From assembly GCA_020284085.1 (NCBI GenBank), contig JACEVL010000800.1, forward strand, positions 965,334-1,029,333: a DNA stretch of 64,000 bases. Reading direction: 5' to 3'. Source of the stretch: Aporrectodea caliginosa. Its lineage: Eukaryota; Annelida; Clitellata; Crassiclitellata; Lumbricidae. This document shows positions 1-11,811 of the stretch, piece after piece (the stretch's first letter is position 1; every line of letters begins with the position of its first letter). The position numbers were made by a program, and so were the translations under genes. The notes beneath the pieces are model-generated. The model searched no databases. It was not told the DNA's origin and worked only from the letters and a program-made list of their open reading frames with translations.

Positions 1-285
1 AAGCTATCTCTGCATGTTAAATGACCATTATATCACCTCTTAAGAAGAAGCTCTCCATGCTGCTGAGATAAAAATAAATATTGTCAATACGGAGTAAAAT
101 TTAGAACGATTCTATTCTAACTTTAAAAACTGCTTGAGTCAAGTGACCAACAGAAGTTTCATTCATAAAACAACAACTTTTAATAAGCATAACAAAAAAG
201 TGAGTAAGCAAGAAATTATTGCCAAAAAAGAGCTGCATTGCCCATAGGGGTGGCATGCTTAGGCTACAGTTAGAAGAAGAAAAGC

Positions 286-557
286 AGTCCCTTAAGCCAG
301 CCCTGAGGAAGCCATGAGTATGAAGTGTTAGTGACATCATTTTCTTAGCCTCGGCATATGAGGGCAGATGGTCAGTCCTCACCCACGCCGTCTTATCTTC
401 CCACCGAGTGTGTACAGCCAGTGTACTCATTATAGCTGTGGGCTAGGGGTGCAAGTGGAGCAGAAATCTTGAACCAAATTTTTGCCCTGGCATGGATTCG
501 AACCCCAACCTCTCGACAGTCCAGCATGCTAACTACTACACTACCGAATGCTCACAG
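286..557 (-). repeat. tRNA-derived SINE, copy A
   Basis: Read on the minus strand from about 557, a tRNA-like head carries an A-box-like segment (GTAGTGTAGTAGTTAGCATG) and a perfect B box (GGTTCGAATCC), followed by a body of about 200 bp. The same arrangement recurs at 34185-34462, 38929-39199 and 53462-53705, so this is a dispersed family. The copy lies in an intron of ODAD2. Ends are approximate because no target duplication was found. Confidence 0.8.
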
Positions 558-711
558 TTAAGAGTGCTGTAATTTGAATTTCGTCATTTGCAATGGTTAA
601 AAAACATTTTATAATAATAATTATTAGTAACCTTAACATAATAATTATCAGACATCTAAATTTTGCAAGACCACATCACACTTCCCACATCAATCAGCCG
701 AATAGACTCAC

Positions 712-3700
712 AAGGTTTTTTATTCCACCATGCTGTCTCACTGCTCGACAAGCACGTCGAAACTTGGCAACATTGGCAATGGTTTCTGCTGCCAGGGCAC
801 GCAGTTCTTTATTTGGCTCACGCAAAATCTTCACCATGATCTGAAGACCACCAAGATCAGCTATCGACCGACGAATGTTTACGTTCTTTGAGATCTCTTT
901 AAGGATTTTGAGTGATCCAATCTGAAAAGCAAAGCTTCATATTATGCTGGATGCTACATAAACAGTATCCTTATAAACTTTAGTTTACTTTATAAACTTT
1001 ATTAAGTTGTTAACATTTAATAACTTCCATGGTGAAAATGTAAAATACTATTACAATCAGAATGCCAGGTACTACAGCATTCATATACCGGGGTAATGAA
1101 CAAGCAATTTAGTATGAATACTGAGAGGTTGACAAAAGTACTAATAAATGTGAAGTTTTATCACATTACATAAAGATACTAATATTAGCAACAACAAAAA
1201 GCAGCAGCAATTCATTAAAAAAGATAAATTACAGTGTAAAGATTGATAGCAACAAATGAAACAATTGGTTACTTTGCATTTTGGTTCATCTGTTTCCAGA
1301 AGATTAATGAGAACTTCGAGTCCTCCAACATCTCGTATGGCAAGCTGAGACGTCTCTTGCGACAGATTGAAGTCTCTCATTGAGCAGAGAGCAATGATCG
1401 TTGCCGTCTGATTTCCTCCCTGTCACCAAAACGTAACAAAATGCCAGCATCTTTTTTGTAATAATACTCTGCCTCAGACTAAATCTAGTGCTTGTGAAGA
1501 AGCTGGTGCCCTGTGCTTGGCTTTCGAGAGGTGTTTTAGAAGTTTTATGAGTACGACGATTAGAGTTACAAAATCATCTATCAGTGACCTAATACAACAG
1601 CAGCACTAGTATAACATTTTACTACATGAAGCATGCAGATACCTCACTCTTATTCCTAACACTGTGACCATGGGCGTAACTTTGCCCCAGAAAGTGGTGG
1701 TGACCAATCCCCTCGTAATAATTTTTAACGTACTACTGGCACGCTAGCTAAGCGCAGGACACCAGCTTATTCACTAGCGCTGTGTTAAGTCAGACGGTTG
1801 TCCAGAGAGTGTTCGATGGAGTTCCAAGTCCAGTTGTGAAGGAGACAAGAGACTTCCAGCGTCGAAGCCTCAGAGACACGCTATATGCACTGTCCGGCTG
1901 CTACTGTGGCTTTTAAATGAATATCCTTAGTCTACTACTGTACTACCAATTATCGACGTTATGGTACCAATAGTCATTAGGTTCTATCAACGCTAAATGG
2001 TTATCCCGTAGCTTAGGTTGGTAAATTATTTTAATGTCTTCAAATTCTCAATGCCGTACTTGACGCTGGTAAGTAGCCTAAGCAGTATATCAATATCCAT
2101 GATAATTGTCATCAATCCAGCTTCCACTTACGAGAAACAATTTTCATCAAACTTCTGTTTAAGCAAGAATTATTGTCATCAATCCAACTTCTACTTAATC
2201 AAGAATTTGTTCATCAATCCAACTTCTCTTTAGGCAATAATTATTTTCGTCAATCCCACTTATTGTTAAACAAAAATCGTCATCGATCCAGCTTTCATTG
2301 AAACACAGAATTACTTTCATCAATCCAACTTCAACATAGGCAAAAAATTATTTTTATCGATCCAGCTTCCATTTTAAATTGACAATATAAAATAATTTAC
2401 CAGCCAAAACTACGGTTTACCCGCTAAATTACCATAGACTGCAGTTAGAGCTTACACCCTACCACCGAAACATGATACATTGTAATCACAGTTATAACCT
2501 TTCACGGTCTCTTTACAATGAATCGAATCATTCGATCCATTTTCCCATATGAATTTGATAATTTTACCTTTTATAGAAACAAAAAACTGATGATGTCACC
2601 AAATGAGGTAACGAAACATATGTAAGGTAGTGTGGACACACTGTGGAGGCCTCTATCATCAGCATTGCCGCCATTGCGATGTTAAATATGCATGAAAGAG
2701 CCTAGACGGTAGACAGCCAAATGCTTGCATGTTAAAAAATATATTTCATTGCAGGACCAAAAAGTGGTGGTGACTATCACCACCACTTTAAAAAGTGGTG
2801 GTGACCGGACACCACCGTCACAATAGAAAGTTACGCCTATGACTGTGACACATCTTGGTGTATTTGCAGTTTGTAGCTAGTTTCAACTGAAGTGCATTAA
2901 GAACAGAAGTACGGCTGATGTCTATGAATTTAACTTGTGTAGATATGTAATTCAGCTGAAGACCTTGAGATATTTGACGAGCTTCTGGATTTGCCAGTAG
3001 TCCGAAGGGAGATCGGCGGATGCGTCCAGACGTCGGTCAAGTGATTCCTCTTCCTCATCACTCTCAGAAGAACTCTCCTCAAACGATGACTCACCATCAC
3101 TATGAACTGCTGACCTCTGCCTGCAATTTAAAACAACACAAAATACAATGATATCTATAAGAATTGAAAAAAATTCAATCGAATCAAATAAAAGCACGTT
3201 AGGAGAATTATGATTTGGGTTGTCTGAGATCAGACATAGGCTATACCCATGGGTAAATGTAACATGTAAATGTACACATTTTTCTACCATAACCTTATGG
3301 CCTCAACCCTGCTCAGTTTTCAATGAATTTGCTTGGGTGAGTCCATGCAGAGAAGAAGCAGAGATACAGATATGGTGTCTGGAGCACCATCTTAACCATT
3401 AGTGATTATTTGTTAGTAGCCTATGGAAGCATGGGAGCAACATGGGTTCAAACATTGGAGGGATACGGACGATGGACAGAACAGCAAAGGCAACTGTGGA
3501 CTTGCATAAACATAATCTGATTACAATCAGGTACACATGCAATCACATACTCTTGTAGTCAACAGTCAGTGACAAAGTCACATGTTCACATACTCACATA
3601 GTCCAATGCAAGCATTGTCTTTGTGGTTGCATGATCTCAGTCATGAAGCGACACGAAGCCGCCGCTGAGTAGGTTCCTTGACGGGGCGCTATATAAATGC

Positions 3701-6700
3701 TCGGAATGAATGAATGAATGAATAAACACAGTCTCTAGTCTAGAGTAACCTCCAAATAACACTGGTTTTCAATTTCTTACCTCCTTCACAAGGTCTTCTT
3801 TACAGCTGTTACCTTTACATTACAATAATAGAAAATCTTGTGTCAATTTTTAGTACTAAATCTCATCTCCTTGCATCCTTGAGGAAATGTGTTCCCCTAC
3901 AGTAGATGCAGCAGTGCAAAGTAGAACATAACAACAAGACCCACGAACCGTTCTCTGTTTCCTTTCTTAGGTGTTTTTATTCTGATGTGCTTGTCACCTT
4001 TCTTTCCCTTTTCATCCACTTCCAGGGCTTTCCACTTCAACGACGGTTCAAGTTTTCGTTTATCCTGCTCTTTCTTCTTCTCCACTTTTGACTTGTCGTC
4101 TGACTTCTGTTTTCGCAAATTGTCCGAATGCCGATCCTCTCGATCACCCTTATTTCCATCATTGTAATCACTGCTGACAATCTCCATCTTGTCATTCTTT
4201 GACGAGTCCTTTGCCTTGAAGACATCCTATGAGAGTCAAACAGTTGTGAATAGGAGGTCAAAAAGAACACTTTCAAGACTTGTACCAGTTCAAAATAAAT
4301 GCACACAATCATATTCAAGCCTTACAAATTATAAAAAAAATAGTCAAGTAAACCTGACTTTCTTTAAAAACACTGGGATCAAAGAATGCAAACTTAAGAA
4401 AATAAACACTGCCGACTCTTAAGGAAATTCTTACATAGATGAGAAACAGTTGGACTCTGACACTCCAAGAACCATTTGCAGTCATACAGAAACCCAATCT
4501 TGTCATTAATGAATTTTAAATCCAGATCATTAAAGCATTGTAACATGAACAAATAATTGAGTTTAACTCATATGAAAATTTTGACAATTCTGGCCATTGT
4601 ACAATGGGACAATTAACTGTTAATGGAATAATACAGTAATTACAATTACTGGCAGAAGTTCATAAATAAATTAAAAAAATTAAGCTGAACAAATTAAAAG
4701 AATTATTGCATCATTTTACTTATTGATTTAGTCATGTAGGAAAAAAAGTTACAATAAAATACTAATATACAAATAAAATTTAACATTTACATAATAATGT
4801 TCTTTAAGTGTTTACAGAAACAAGACTACAAAACACAAATTTTTCCATCGTTATTCTTTGCCAACAGTTAGCTACATTACCTGACAACAAAACTTCTAAA
4901 AGCAACGTACCTGTTTTTCTATAATCGTAGCAAAGTGGCTGCTTTTCTCACGTAGCAGTGCAACAATATCCTTGTAATATGCACCATATTTTTCAAAATC
5001 CAGTTCATTGGTTGCTTTGGGACCCTGGAAGAAATACATCAAGTCTGAGCCTGATGCTGAAGCAGAAATCACTGCACTCATTCAATCCTCTCAAAACAAA
5101 CAATACGACCTTGACCCAATCCCAACCCCCTTAGGGGCCGTCCATAAATGACGTCACGCACCTAGGGGGGGGAGGGGGGTCGGAAATTTGTGACGATGTG
5201 TGACGTGGGGGAGGGGGGGTCAGCCAAGTGTGACGTCACATCACGTCTGTGTAATTAAATTTAACAATTAACAACAATTTAATCTTAAAATAACAGCTCT
5301 AATTTTGAGTATTAAAATTTTCATAATTTTTGATTATTTTAATGTATACGGGCACCATTATTAATAATTTTCTAATTATTTAAATATTTGTCACCATAAG
5401 ATTTTTAAATACTTATTACAATGACAATAAATGGGCATTGCAACATGTTTTATTATCATGTGGAAGTTTCGTTTGGGGGGGGTCAGAGCTTTGTGACGTC
5501 ATTTTTCAGGGGGTGTGACTTTTTGTGACGAAGTGTGACCCCCCCCCAAAAATCAGCCAAAATAGCGTGACGTCATTTATGGACGGCCCCTTACTTAAGA
5601 ACTGTGCAACCCTTCTCATTCATACTATAACCAAAATCACCAGCCTGTCTCTATCAACCCGTACTTTCCTATGCTTTTAAAAAACTCAGCCATTAAAAAC
5701 TACTTCTAAAAAATCAACCCTAGACAAAGAACTGTGCTGTCCAATTTCAAATCAGAGAGTTCCTATCGAGACTTCAAACAGGTTGTCCACTCTATGCTCA
5801 ACACTTCAAACAATCTCCTAAACCCAAATCAATCTGCCTACACCAAACCTCATGCCACTGAAACAGTTCTCACCTCGCTCTACAGCAAACTTGTCATGGC
5901 AATAGGTCATCAAAAAGTCTCTTGCCTGTGTTTTTTGGAAATCTCTGCTGCTTCTCATACGATAGATCATACTTACTAAACACCTTTTCTCTGTATTTGG
6001 AATCTCCGTTACTGCCCTGTCGGGGATCAAGTCATACCTTTCCTCACGTTCATTCACTGTCAATGCCGCTGGTCACTCATCTCATCCGCACACCCTCACC
6101 TGCAGTGTTCCCAAGGTTCTGCTCTCGCTCCTCTGCTGTTCATTGTCTACACCTCCCCAGACAGCAAACTCATTTCCTCATCCTTTATCAATACACAACA
6201 ATTCATATCCTTCTGCCCTCACTCCCTTCCAGTTGCACTAAATCATCTACGTAACACCATTGCCCAGATATCAACCTGGATGACTGCCAACCTGCTATGC
6301 CAAAACCTTCAAAAACATAATTACTCATCATTGACCAATGCATGTAACTCATGGATCCCATATACAATGTACGAGGAAGGACATACAATGTATGAGGAAG
6401 ATGTCACCAGAACTGTTTGTTTAAATTCATCAATGTTATTTACATAGTACTTACACCATTGACAAAGTAACCATAGGTGCTTGCTGTTATGTAGATGGCA
6501 TCTGAGTCATAAGGCTTCACTGTGATGTAGCTGATGTCACCGTTGATCTGTCTCCAAAATGGTGCATGACAGCCATTTTTAGAGGCTAAACTGTAGGCTA
6601 TAAAACAAGCAGGATTAAAATTTACAATTAAAGTCTTGATATAAAGCTTTTGATTTTAAAATTTTGGAAAGGCATTAAAAGTATTTCTTGATAAGATAGT

Positions 6701-8597
6701 AGTACTTCTTAAAGCTAAATAGCTGTTTGCAAATATGGAAAATTATTATTGTGAATTTTATATAAGTGCCTGACTTTTACATCAAGAAACATTATTTAAA
6801 AATGCAAAAAACATTGCTTCGTTATAAGCTGTCTTTTGATTTAAAGTGAATAGAAATCATGAACCCAAAGCTAAGATATAATAAATCATATCTGATGGAG
6901 GTCACTTACGTTCGGTCCATGAAATCTCCCTTAGTATATGCTTCTCCTCCTTTTCTCCTGAAAATCGTTTCAGAAGTCCAAAAGCTCTTTCAACATCTGG
7001 TGGACTTAGCTTGACTTCCCTTTATGTGCAAGTAAAAACCATTTAAGTGAAGGTTCAAGATTTTGTTAAACAAATTACTATAATAATAATAATAATAATA
7101 AGCATTTAAACTACAGAGCACATTCATAAGATACAAGTTACATCCTTTTCTATAAATGCTTACAATTTCTAATGACAACCTCGTGTTCTGTTCACAATAA
7201 CGTAAATGTATTCGATTTTATATAGCAACTGTATGGCCTTGCCATTGCTCATTTTTCAATTGATTGATCGGGTGAGATCCTTCACCAATTGATCGGGTGA
7301 GATCCTTCACCAATTGATCGGGTGAGATCCTTCACCAATTGTTCGGGTGAGATCCTTCACCACCGCTACCCGTTTGAATGGGCACCACACCATTTAAGGT
7401 CTAAGGTCCCTGTGTATGGACCATGCTAGCTGAGATTTAAATCTCTGAAATAAGCCAGCATCGGAAGTGAACTGCGATCCAGAAGCTCTCTAACACAGAA
7501 AAGTATGGGATGCAGCGTACGCTCTAACCAAAGTAGCTAATATAAAGGTGCTACTTACGATGAGATTGTTTTAACAGCTTCTTGCATGAGCTTATCGTCA
7601 AAATCTTTCAATCGCAGCACAAGTCTTAGTATTATTTTCTTTTCTTCCAAGTCGTCATTCTTGACATGCCCAGCTCCTTCTTCATCATTGTCCGTCTTCT
7701 TCGATGGCTGAGATCGCATTATTTCTTCAGTGTAGCGATAGATTGCATCATCTGAACCAGACACTGTTGCAAATCGATCTCCAACGATCGATGCCACAGG
7801 ATCTGGATTTGCTGGCAAAAATTAAAAAAATATATGTCTAAATATCTTGGCCATTTAACAAGCTCACAACAGTCAAGAAAATAAAATGTGAAACAGTTGA
7901 GCTAGAACTAAAATTTGTGAGTATTTCAAACTTAACGTTTAATTTAGCTTCAATAAAAGCATAAGTCTTGTTTAAAACTATTTAATTAGAAATACTAGTA
8001 ATGTTCCACGTAGATCAGGATAGAAAATGGCAAATTACTTTCAAGACAGTGCCTTGCTTCTGTCAGCTTCTTAGATCCTGCCTTGTTCATGACACTTTCC
8101 ATCTGTTCCAGTGACATGACTGATATCTGAGACTTGGTTCCCTTCTTCTTTAACACAACAACCGGATGACCATGTTTGTCCACTGCATCTGATACAATTT
8201 CGTCCCCTCTGCAACAAAGTAGGTAAGTCAATAGCATTAACTTGCATCTGGTAACAGCTACGGATCTGAGTTAGCCAAAGGTAGTGCAGACAGCTTTTGT
8301 TTTTAAAAGCAACAGGTCTATTAAAAGAATATTATTTTAATTTACTAGAAATTTTCCCACAGTCCATTTTCTTGAAACTTTTAGCAGGGCTACAGCACAG
8401 TGAGCACAATAATCACTGAGTCAACATAGATGGCACAGCAGAAACCTATACTAATGCTTCAACTGCAGAATCTATAAACTGGAAGAAATATTCACTTTTT
8501 TGATAGATAAAAAACTTGGCTATAACACCTAGCGAATAAATGATAAATTAGTGCTACCAAGCTGCACACAAGCATGCACATACCACAAACACACGCA

Positions 8598-8629
<32 letters not shown>

Positions 8630-9297
8630 CACACACACATACATACAGAATAGAAACAACAAACCAGGTAAGCTAGTATATGTAGGAGTAATTTCTGCTT
8701 AACATAATTAAATTTGATGTATCTTGACAGCATAATCAATGTACCTCTTGTAGGCAGTACTTAGAAGGCAGTACTTAGAATGCACTACCAGAAAGCAGGT
8801 ACCATACTTAGAAGGCAGTACTCAGAAACAGTACTCAGAAGGCAGCACTTAGACGGCACTGCCTACATTGCAAAAAGGCACATAAAGGTAACTAAATACT
8901 GGAGTTCAAATAGATAGTTTCAGTTTCTTAATTGTCAGTTCCTAATGCCAGAAATTTCACACATACGGATGTGAACATGCTAATACATAACAATATTAAC
9001 AATATGAACAATATTACATTAGTAATGTAAATGAAATTTTAAATGTTTGGAGTTTTAAGTGGAAACGTACTTTTCCATGTATCCATGAGAGAACTCTGAG
9101 TCTCCCATTTCAGTTATCCATGTCAAAGGCTGTTTGAAGGTCAGCTTGCTTTCCTCCGGTTGTGAAGATGAGAAGCCATCCAGGAAGCCAATGATTTTGT
9201 TGAGTATCAGCTCATTTGTTGGAGTGAATTCCAGTTTGCCACGTCCTCCTTCCTGAGCTGACGTCCAATGGGCTGCACTTGATAATGTCTGACCCAT
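712..9297 (-). CDS. ODAD2: Outer dynein arm docking complex subunit 2 (ODAD2/ARMC4), 5' part of gene
   Basis: Armadillo-repeat protein that helps attach outer dynein arms to axonemal doublet microtubules of motile cilia (family knowledge). Ten exons read on the minus strand: 9071-9297, 8039-8208, 7559-7811, 6910-7019, 6455-6597, 4911-5024, 3949-4226, 2964-3120, 1273-1419 and 712-921. All have GT/AG borders, phases match at every junction, and they sum to exactly 603 codons. The start [11 protein letters not shown] corresponds to the conserved N-terminus of the family. Residues about 270-300 carry [16 protein letters not shown], residues 340-430 are charged and low complexity, and residues about 470-500 carry [13 protein letters not shown] followed by [17 protein letters not shown]. 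The armadillo region then begins, with [18 protein letters not shown] and [11 protein letters not shown]. The donor of the exon ending at 2964 (GTCTTC) is weak. The remaining armadillo repeats lie off the left edge. Identification is by remembered family similarity plus an unbroken frame. Confidence 0.93.
1740..1870 (-). repeat. LINE 3'-end fragment inside the hAT-type element
   Basis: It contains the core 'caccagcttattcactagcg' shared with 30820-30850, 31195-31220 and 60070-60095, followed by the matching 'ggttgtccagag' segment. It is part of a LINE 3' untranslated family that carries a (TTACGA)n tail in other copies. Confidence 0.6.
2085..2375. repeat. Degenerate tandem repeat, unit roughly 45 bp, about 6 copies
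   Basis: The phrase 'tcatcaatccaacttct' and close variants recur at intervals of roughly 40-50 bp, alternating with 'agaattattg'-like segments. The array is internal to the 1669-2841 element. Copies are diverged and no reading frame is preserved. Confidence 0.7.
3403..3735 (+). repeat. LINE/SINE 3' end with (GAAT)n tail
   Basis: The segment ends in GGCGCTATATAAATGC followed by a (GAAT)n run at about 3709-3725. Variants of GCGCTATATAAA next to a simple-sequence tail also occur at 58256-58272, 62044-62058 and, reversed, near 18995, which is typical of L2/CR1-type 3' ends. It lies in an ODAD2 intron. Confidence 0.5.
5134..5590. mobile_element. PIF/Harbinger-type MITE, copy 1 (457 bp)
   Basis: Terminal inverted repeats beginning GGGGCCGTCCATAAATGACG are flanked on both sides by the trinucleotide TTA (5131-5133 and 5591-5593), the target preference of PIF/Harbinger. 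It is nearly identical to 39703-40157. No ORF is present, and the interior is AT-rich. It lies in an intron of ODAD2. Confidence 0.88.
5597..6400 (+). pseudogene. Broken L2/CR1-like LINE reverse transcriptase fragment
   Basis: The plus-strand frames contain decayed reverse-transcriptase motifs: [16 protein letters not shown] (family form roughly Q-S-A-Y-R-x-x-H-S-T-E-T), then an [10 protein letters not shown] segment where intact relatives have a DLSAAFDTIDH-like motif, and [17 protein letters not shown] corresponding to the PQGS-LGPLLF block. Stops and frameshifts separate the blocks, so it is not functional. It directly abuts the Harbinger MITE and lies antisense in an ODAD2 intron. Confidence 0.8.
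7200..7540. repeat. SINE-like segment containing a 25-bp tandem repeat (4 copies)
   Basis: Four tandem copies of a 25-bp unit containing GATCGGGTGAGATCCTTCAC lie at about 7264-7362; the last reads GTTCGGG. The flanks (for example 'tatggccttgccattgctcatttttcaa') resemble 3290-3350, suggesting a dispersed element that acquired the internal tandem. Outer limits are approximate. Confidence 0.6.
8588..8646. repeat. (GCAC)n/(CA)n microsatellite
   Basis: Runs of GCAC followed by CA then TACA in ODAD2 intron 1, with no other feature. Confidence 0.95.
8745..8865. repeat. Irregular short tandem repeat (AGGCAGTACTTAGA-like)
   Basis: At least seven imperfect copies of a 14-17-bp motif around 'aggcagtacttaga' lie in ODAD2 intron 1, with variable spacing. 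Confidence 0.7.
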
Positions 9298-10109
9298 GAC
9301 CCTTAACAGAACAAAAAACATTAAGTACCATAGTACCATCTATCAATTAATATTTTACGCTCCATATAAACACCAGAGATTTCAAATATATAAGCATGCA
9401 TGCATAGCACATATATACTGCATATATAAATGCATACATATATGCATATTAAATATATACATACCTATACAAACACATGCAAACAATGGTTCGGAAGTAG
9501 AAGCAATGTAGGCCAAAAATGGGAATTACTGGCAGATCACAGTAAATATCAATAACAGATAGTTATTTATGATTTCAATGGACTACTACAGCGCTTATGT
9601 TTTAGCCAAGAGCCAATGCATAAGTTGGGTTTCTTAACCTGAAAGAACTTAAGTATTAAAAAATTGTGGAAAGTATGAATGATGGACACACTTTCCCAAA
9701 TACTGACCATACTTTTCAATTCACTGACAAATCTCCAACTGTTTTATGCAGCCCTCTGAATAGCATCGCGCGGTAGTCTGTTGTTTTCACCAATTCTTTC
9801 AGCAATCCCAATATTTTTGCTACATAAATCTACAGATGAATGTCATAGCGCCAGTGAGGTGATCAGTGGTGATGGCAGTGATGTAGTACTCGAGTCCGGC
9901 CTAGGACTCGAGTCCGACTCGAGTCCGATTTTTCGTGGACTCGGACTCGGACTTGGCTTGTCACGACTCGGACTTGGACTCGGACTCGAAGGCTCTGGAC
10001 TCGAATTTGACTCGGTGACTCGGTTTCCGAGTCACAATTTTGTCTCACGATAAAAAACGACTTGTATACTTCCTTACTTACGAGTCTAAAATAGGTATTC
10101 TAAACTAAA

Positions 10110-10335
10110 GAGCGCATTAGATATCAAAGAGCTCGCCGTAGGTGGAGGGTTGGCGTTTAAAGGGCATCGGGTGCTCATACCCCACCCTGCCAGAGACGAT
10201 ATTCTTCGGCTCCTGCACTCGTCGGAGTTAATGAGTGTATCAGACGCGCCCAAGAGCCCCGTTTGGCAGAATTTCTGGAGTTTGCAGCCGCTGGAAATTC
10301 TTCACCGCGATACCCCTCCCCCAAGTAATGGCTAA
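10110..10335 (+). pseudogene. Possible LTR-retrotransposon pol (integrase zinc-binding) fragment
   Basis: One plus-strand frame reads ELAVGGGLAFKGHRVLIPHP and then ARDDILRLLHSSE. This resembles the region before the H2C2 integrase motif of Ty3/gypsy polyproteins ('..G.....IP..LR..IL..LH..H.G..'). The frame breaks soon after and no conserved catalytic residue remains. Identification is tentative. Confidence 0.35.
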
Positions 10336-10639
10336 GCAGAATAAAGCGCCTGAAGATCAAGGCCATCGAAGGGAGATTTGACCCGTTTATAGCGCTTCTG
10401 ATCTGACGGAATACCCCATTCGCGCAGCTGGTCCAACAGAATGGCAATCGAACATAAGCGATTTTGCAGCCCTCTGCGCACGAACCCTATAGCCTATAGG
10501 AGCCGTAGGCCTAGTATATGTATCTAGAAACAGATGTGTTGGCAGCAAAGCAGTATTGGAATATCTTAGTCTAATCTCATTGTTTAGAAATCAGTTTTTC
10601 AAAGTAAGCGTAATTCTTCAATTATTCTTGTAATTAAAA

Positions 10640-10865
10640 TTATGGCTGAGGTCCCAAAGCCAAAAGTTGCTGCGGACAAGCTACATTACATTACATTATC
10701 GCTCGTCAAAAGTAATCTTAAGACATTATTAGTTTAAGATTTAGTATGATTAGACTTTCCTGTTACGCGCTTTTGTGCAAGATTCTTTTTGTTTAGGCGC
10801 GTTGTAAATGGCAGTTTAATAATAATAATAATAATAATAAAATAATAATAGTAATAAATAATAAT
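10640..10865 (+). repeat. LINE/SINE tail with (AAT)n
   Basis: The segment ends 'gcgcgttgtaaatggcagttt' followed by (AAT)n at 10817-10865, the form of an L2/CR1-like 3' end. It appears inserted in the hAT-type element. Its 5' limit is unclear. Confidence 0.5.
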
Positions 10866-11811
10866 TCTTCCAGCATAAATGCGCTGTTATTTTTCTATGC
10901 CATTAAATTGCGTGTTTCAGTGAATTTTGGTGTTGAAGGACTCGGACTCGGACTTGGACTCGATCCTTTGTGACTCGGACTCGGACTCGGACTCGAGCAA
11001 CTCTGGACTCGGACTCGACTCGGCTTAGGTGGACTCGGACTCGACTCGGACTCGGCTAAGGTGGACTCGACTACATCACTGGGTGATGGAGGATGACGAT
11101 AACAAGTAAATGTAAATCTCTTAAATTTATCAGCGCTACACAAAAGCCGCTGTTCTAGCTTATGCACTGGCGCCATATCAATTCAAGACACAACACGAAA
11201 AATGGGTTGTTACAAAGTCTTGGAATGGTCGTCCACAAAACTTGTACACTTCGTTTCATCTGCGGTTCTCTATGCCAAAGTTCAGAGATCGTGCAAAAAA
11301 TTAACTTACACTTTATTCGTAAAACTTGTTCCAGGCTTTAAGCTAAATCTCCGCTGATTCAAATGCTTTTCATCCACTGCAAAACTATGGAGCGAGCAAC
11401 ACACGCGTTGCTAGGATAAGCAAATCAGTCGACTTCCGGTTAACAGGTTTCCTCTACGCTGGTTCCCTAAGTTACATTGGATCTAAATTTATGTTATAAT
11501 TATTTTAAATCACAGAATATGCTAACATTCACAGCCATCCCATCTCAACCAGTTTCTGCCAGCACATGCGACTCCGGTCCAAGTACACAAGGCTTTCAAA
11601 GCTCTGAGCAAATTGTGAAACAGCGCACAATTTTGTTTATAGCCTTAATTATTGTAACTAAGTAGTAACTAAAATTAACTAAAATAAAAATCCATTAACT
11701 ACAACTAGGCTATAATTAAAAAATAATAGTAACTATAACTATAACTAAACTAAAAAACCATTAACTATAACAGTAACTATAACTAAAATAAAATCTGTAA
11801 GGAGAATCACA

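Larger units (their letters stand above)
1669..2841. mobile_element. Non-autonomous hAT-type transposon (1.17 kb)
   Basis: Terminal inverted repeats CATGGGCGTAACTTT and CATAGGCGTAACTTT (right end read on the minus strand) are flanked by the 8-bp duplication ACTGTGAC at 1661-1668 and 2842-2849, as expected of hAT. Both ends also carry subterminal AAAGTGGTGGTGAC motifs. No transposase is visible. It contains a fragment of the LINE 3'-end family (about 1740-1870) and a degenerate tandem repeat (2085-2375). It lies in an intron of ODAD2. Confidence 0.88.
9876..11081. mobile_element. hAT-type element with subterminal (GACTCG)n arrays (1.2 kb)
   Basis: Ends CAGTGATGTAGT on the left and ACTACATCACTG on the right form terminal inverted repeats, flanked by the 8-bp duplication GGTGATGG (9868-9875 and 11082-11089). 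Each end is followed inward by a hexamer array of GACTCG variants (9888-10035 and 10938-11070). The interior holds a possible pol fragment near 10130-10330 and a LINE-like tail with (AAT)n at 10790-10865, so other elements probably inserted into it. It sits upstream of ODAD2. Confidence 0.87.

Noticed and set aside
286..557. Possible functional tRNA gene from the A- and B-box motifs
   Set aside because: No complete cloverleaf; the same head plus body occurs four times, so it is a SINE.
8554..8739. ORF over the GCAC/CA tract
   Set aside because: Microsatellite translation inside an ODAD2 intron.
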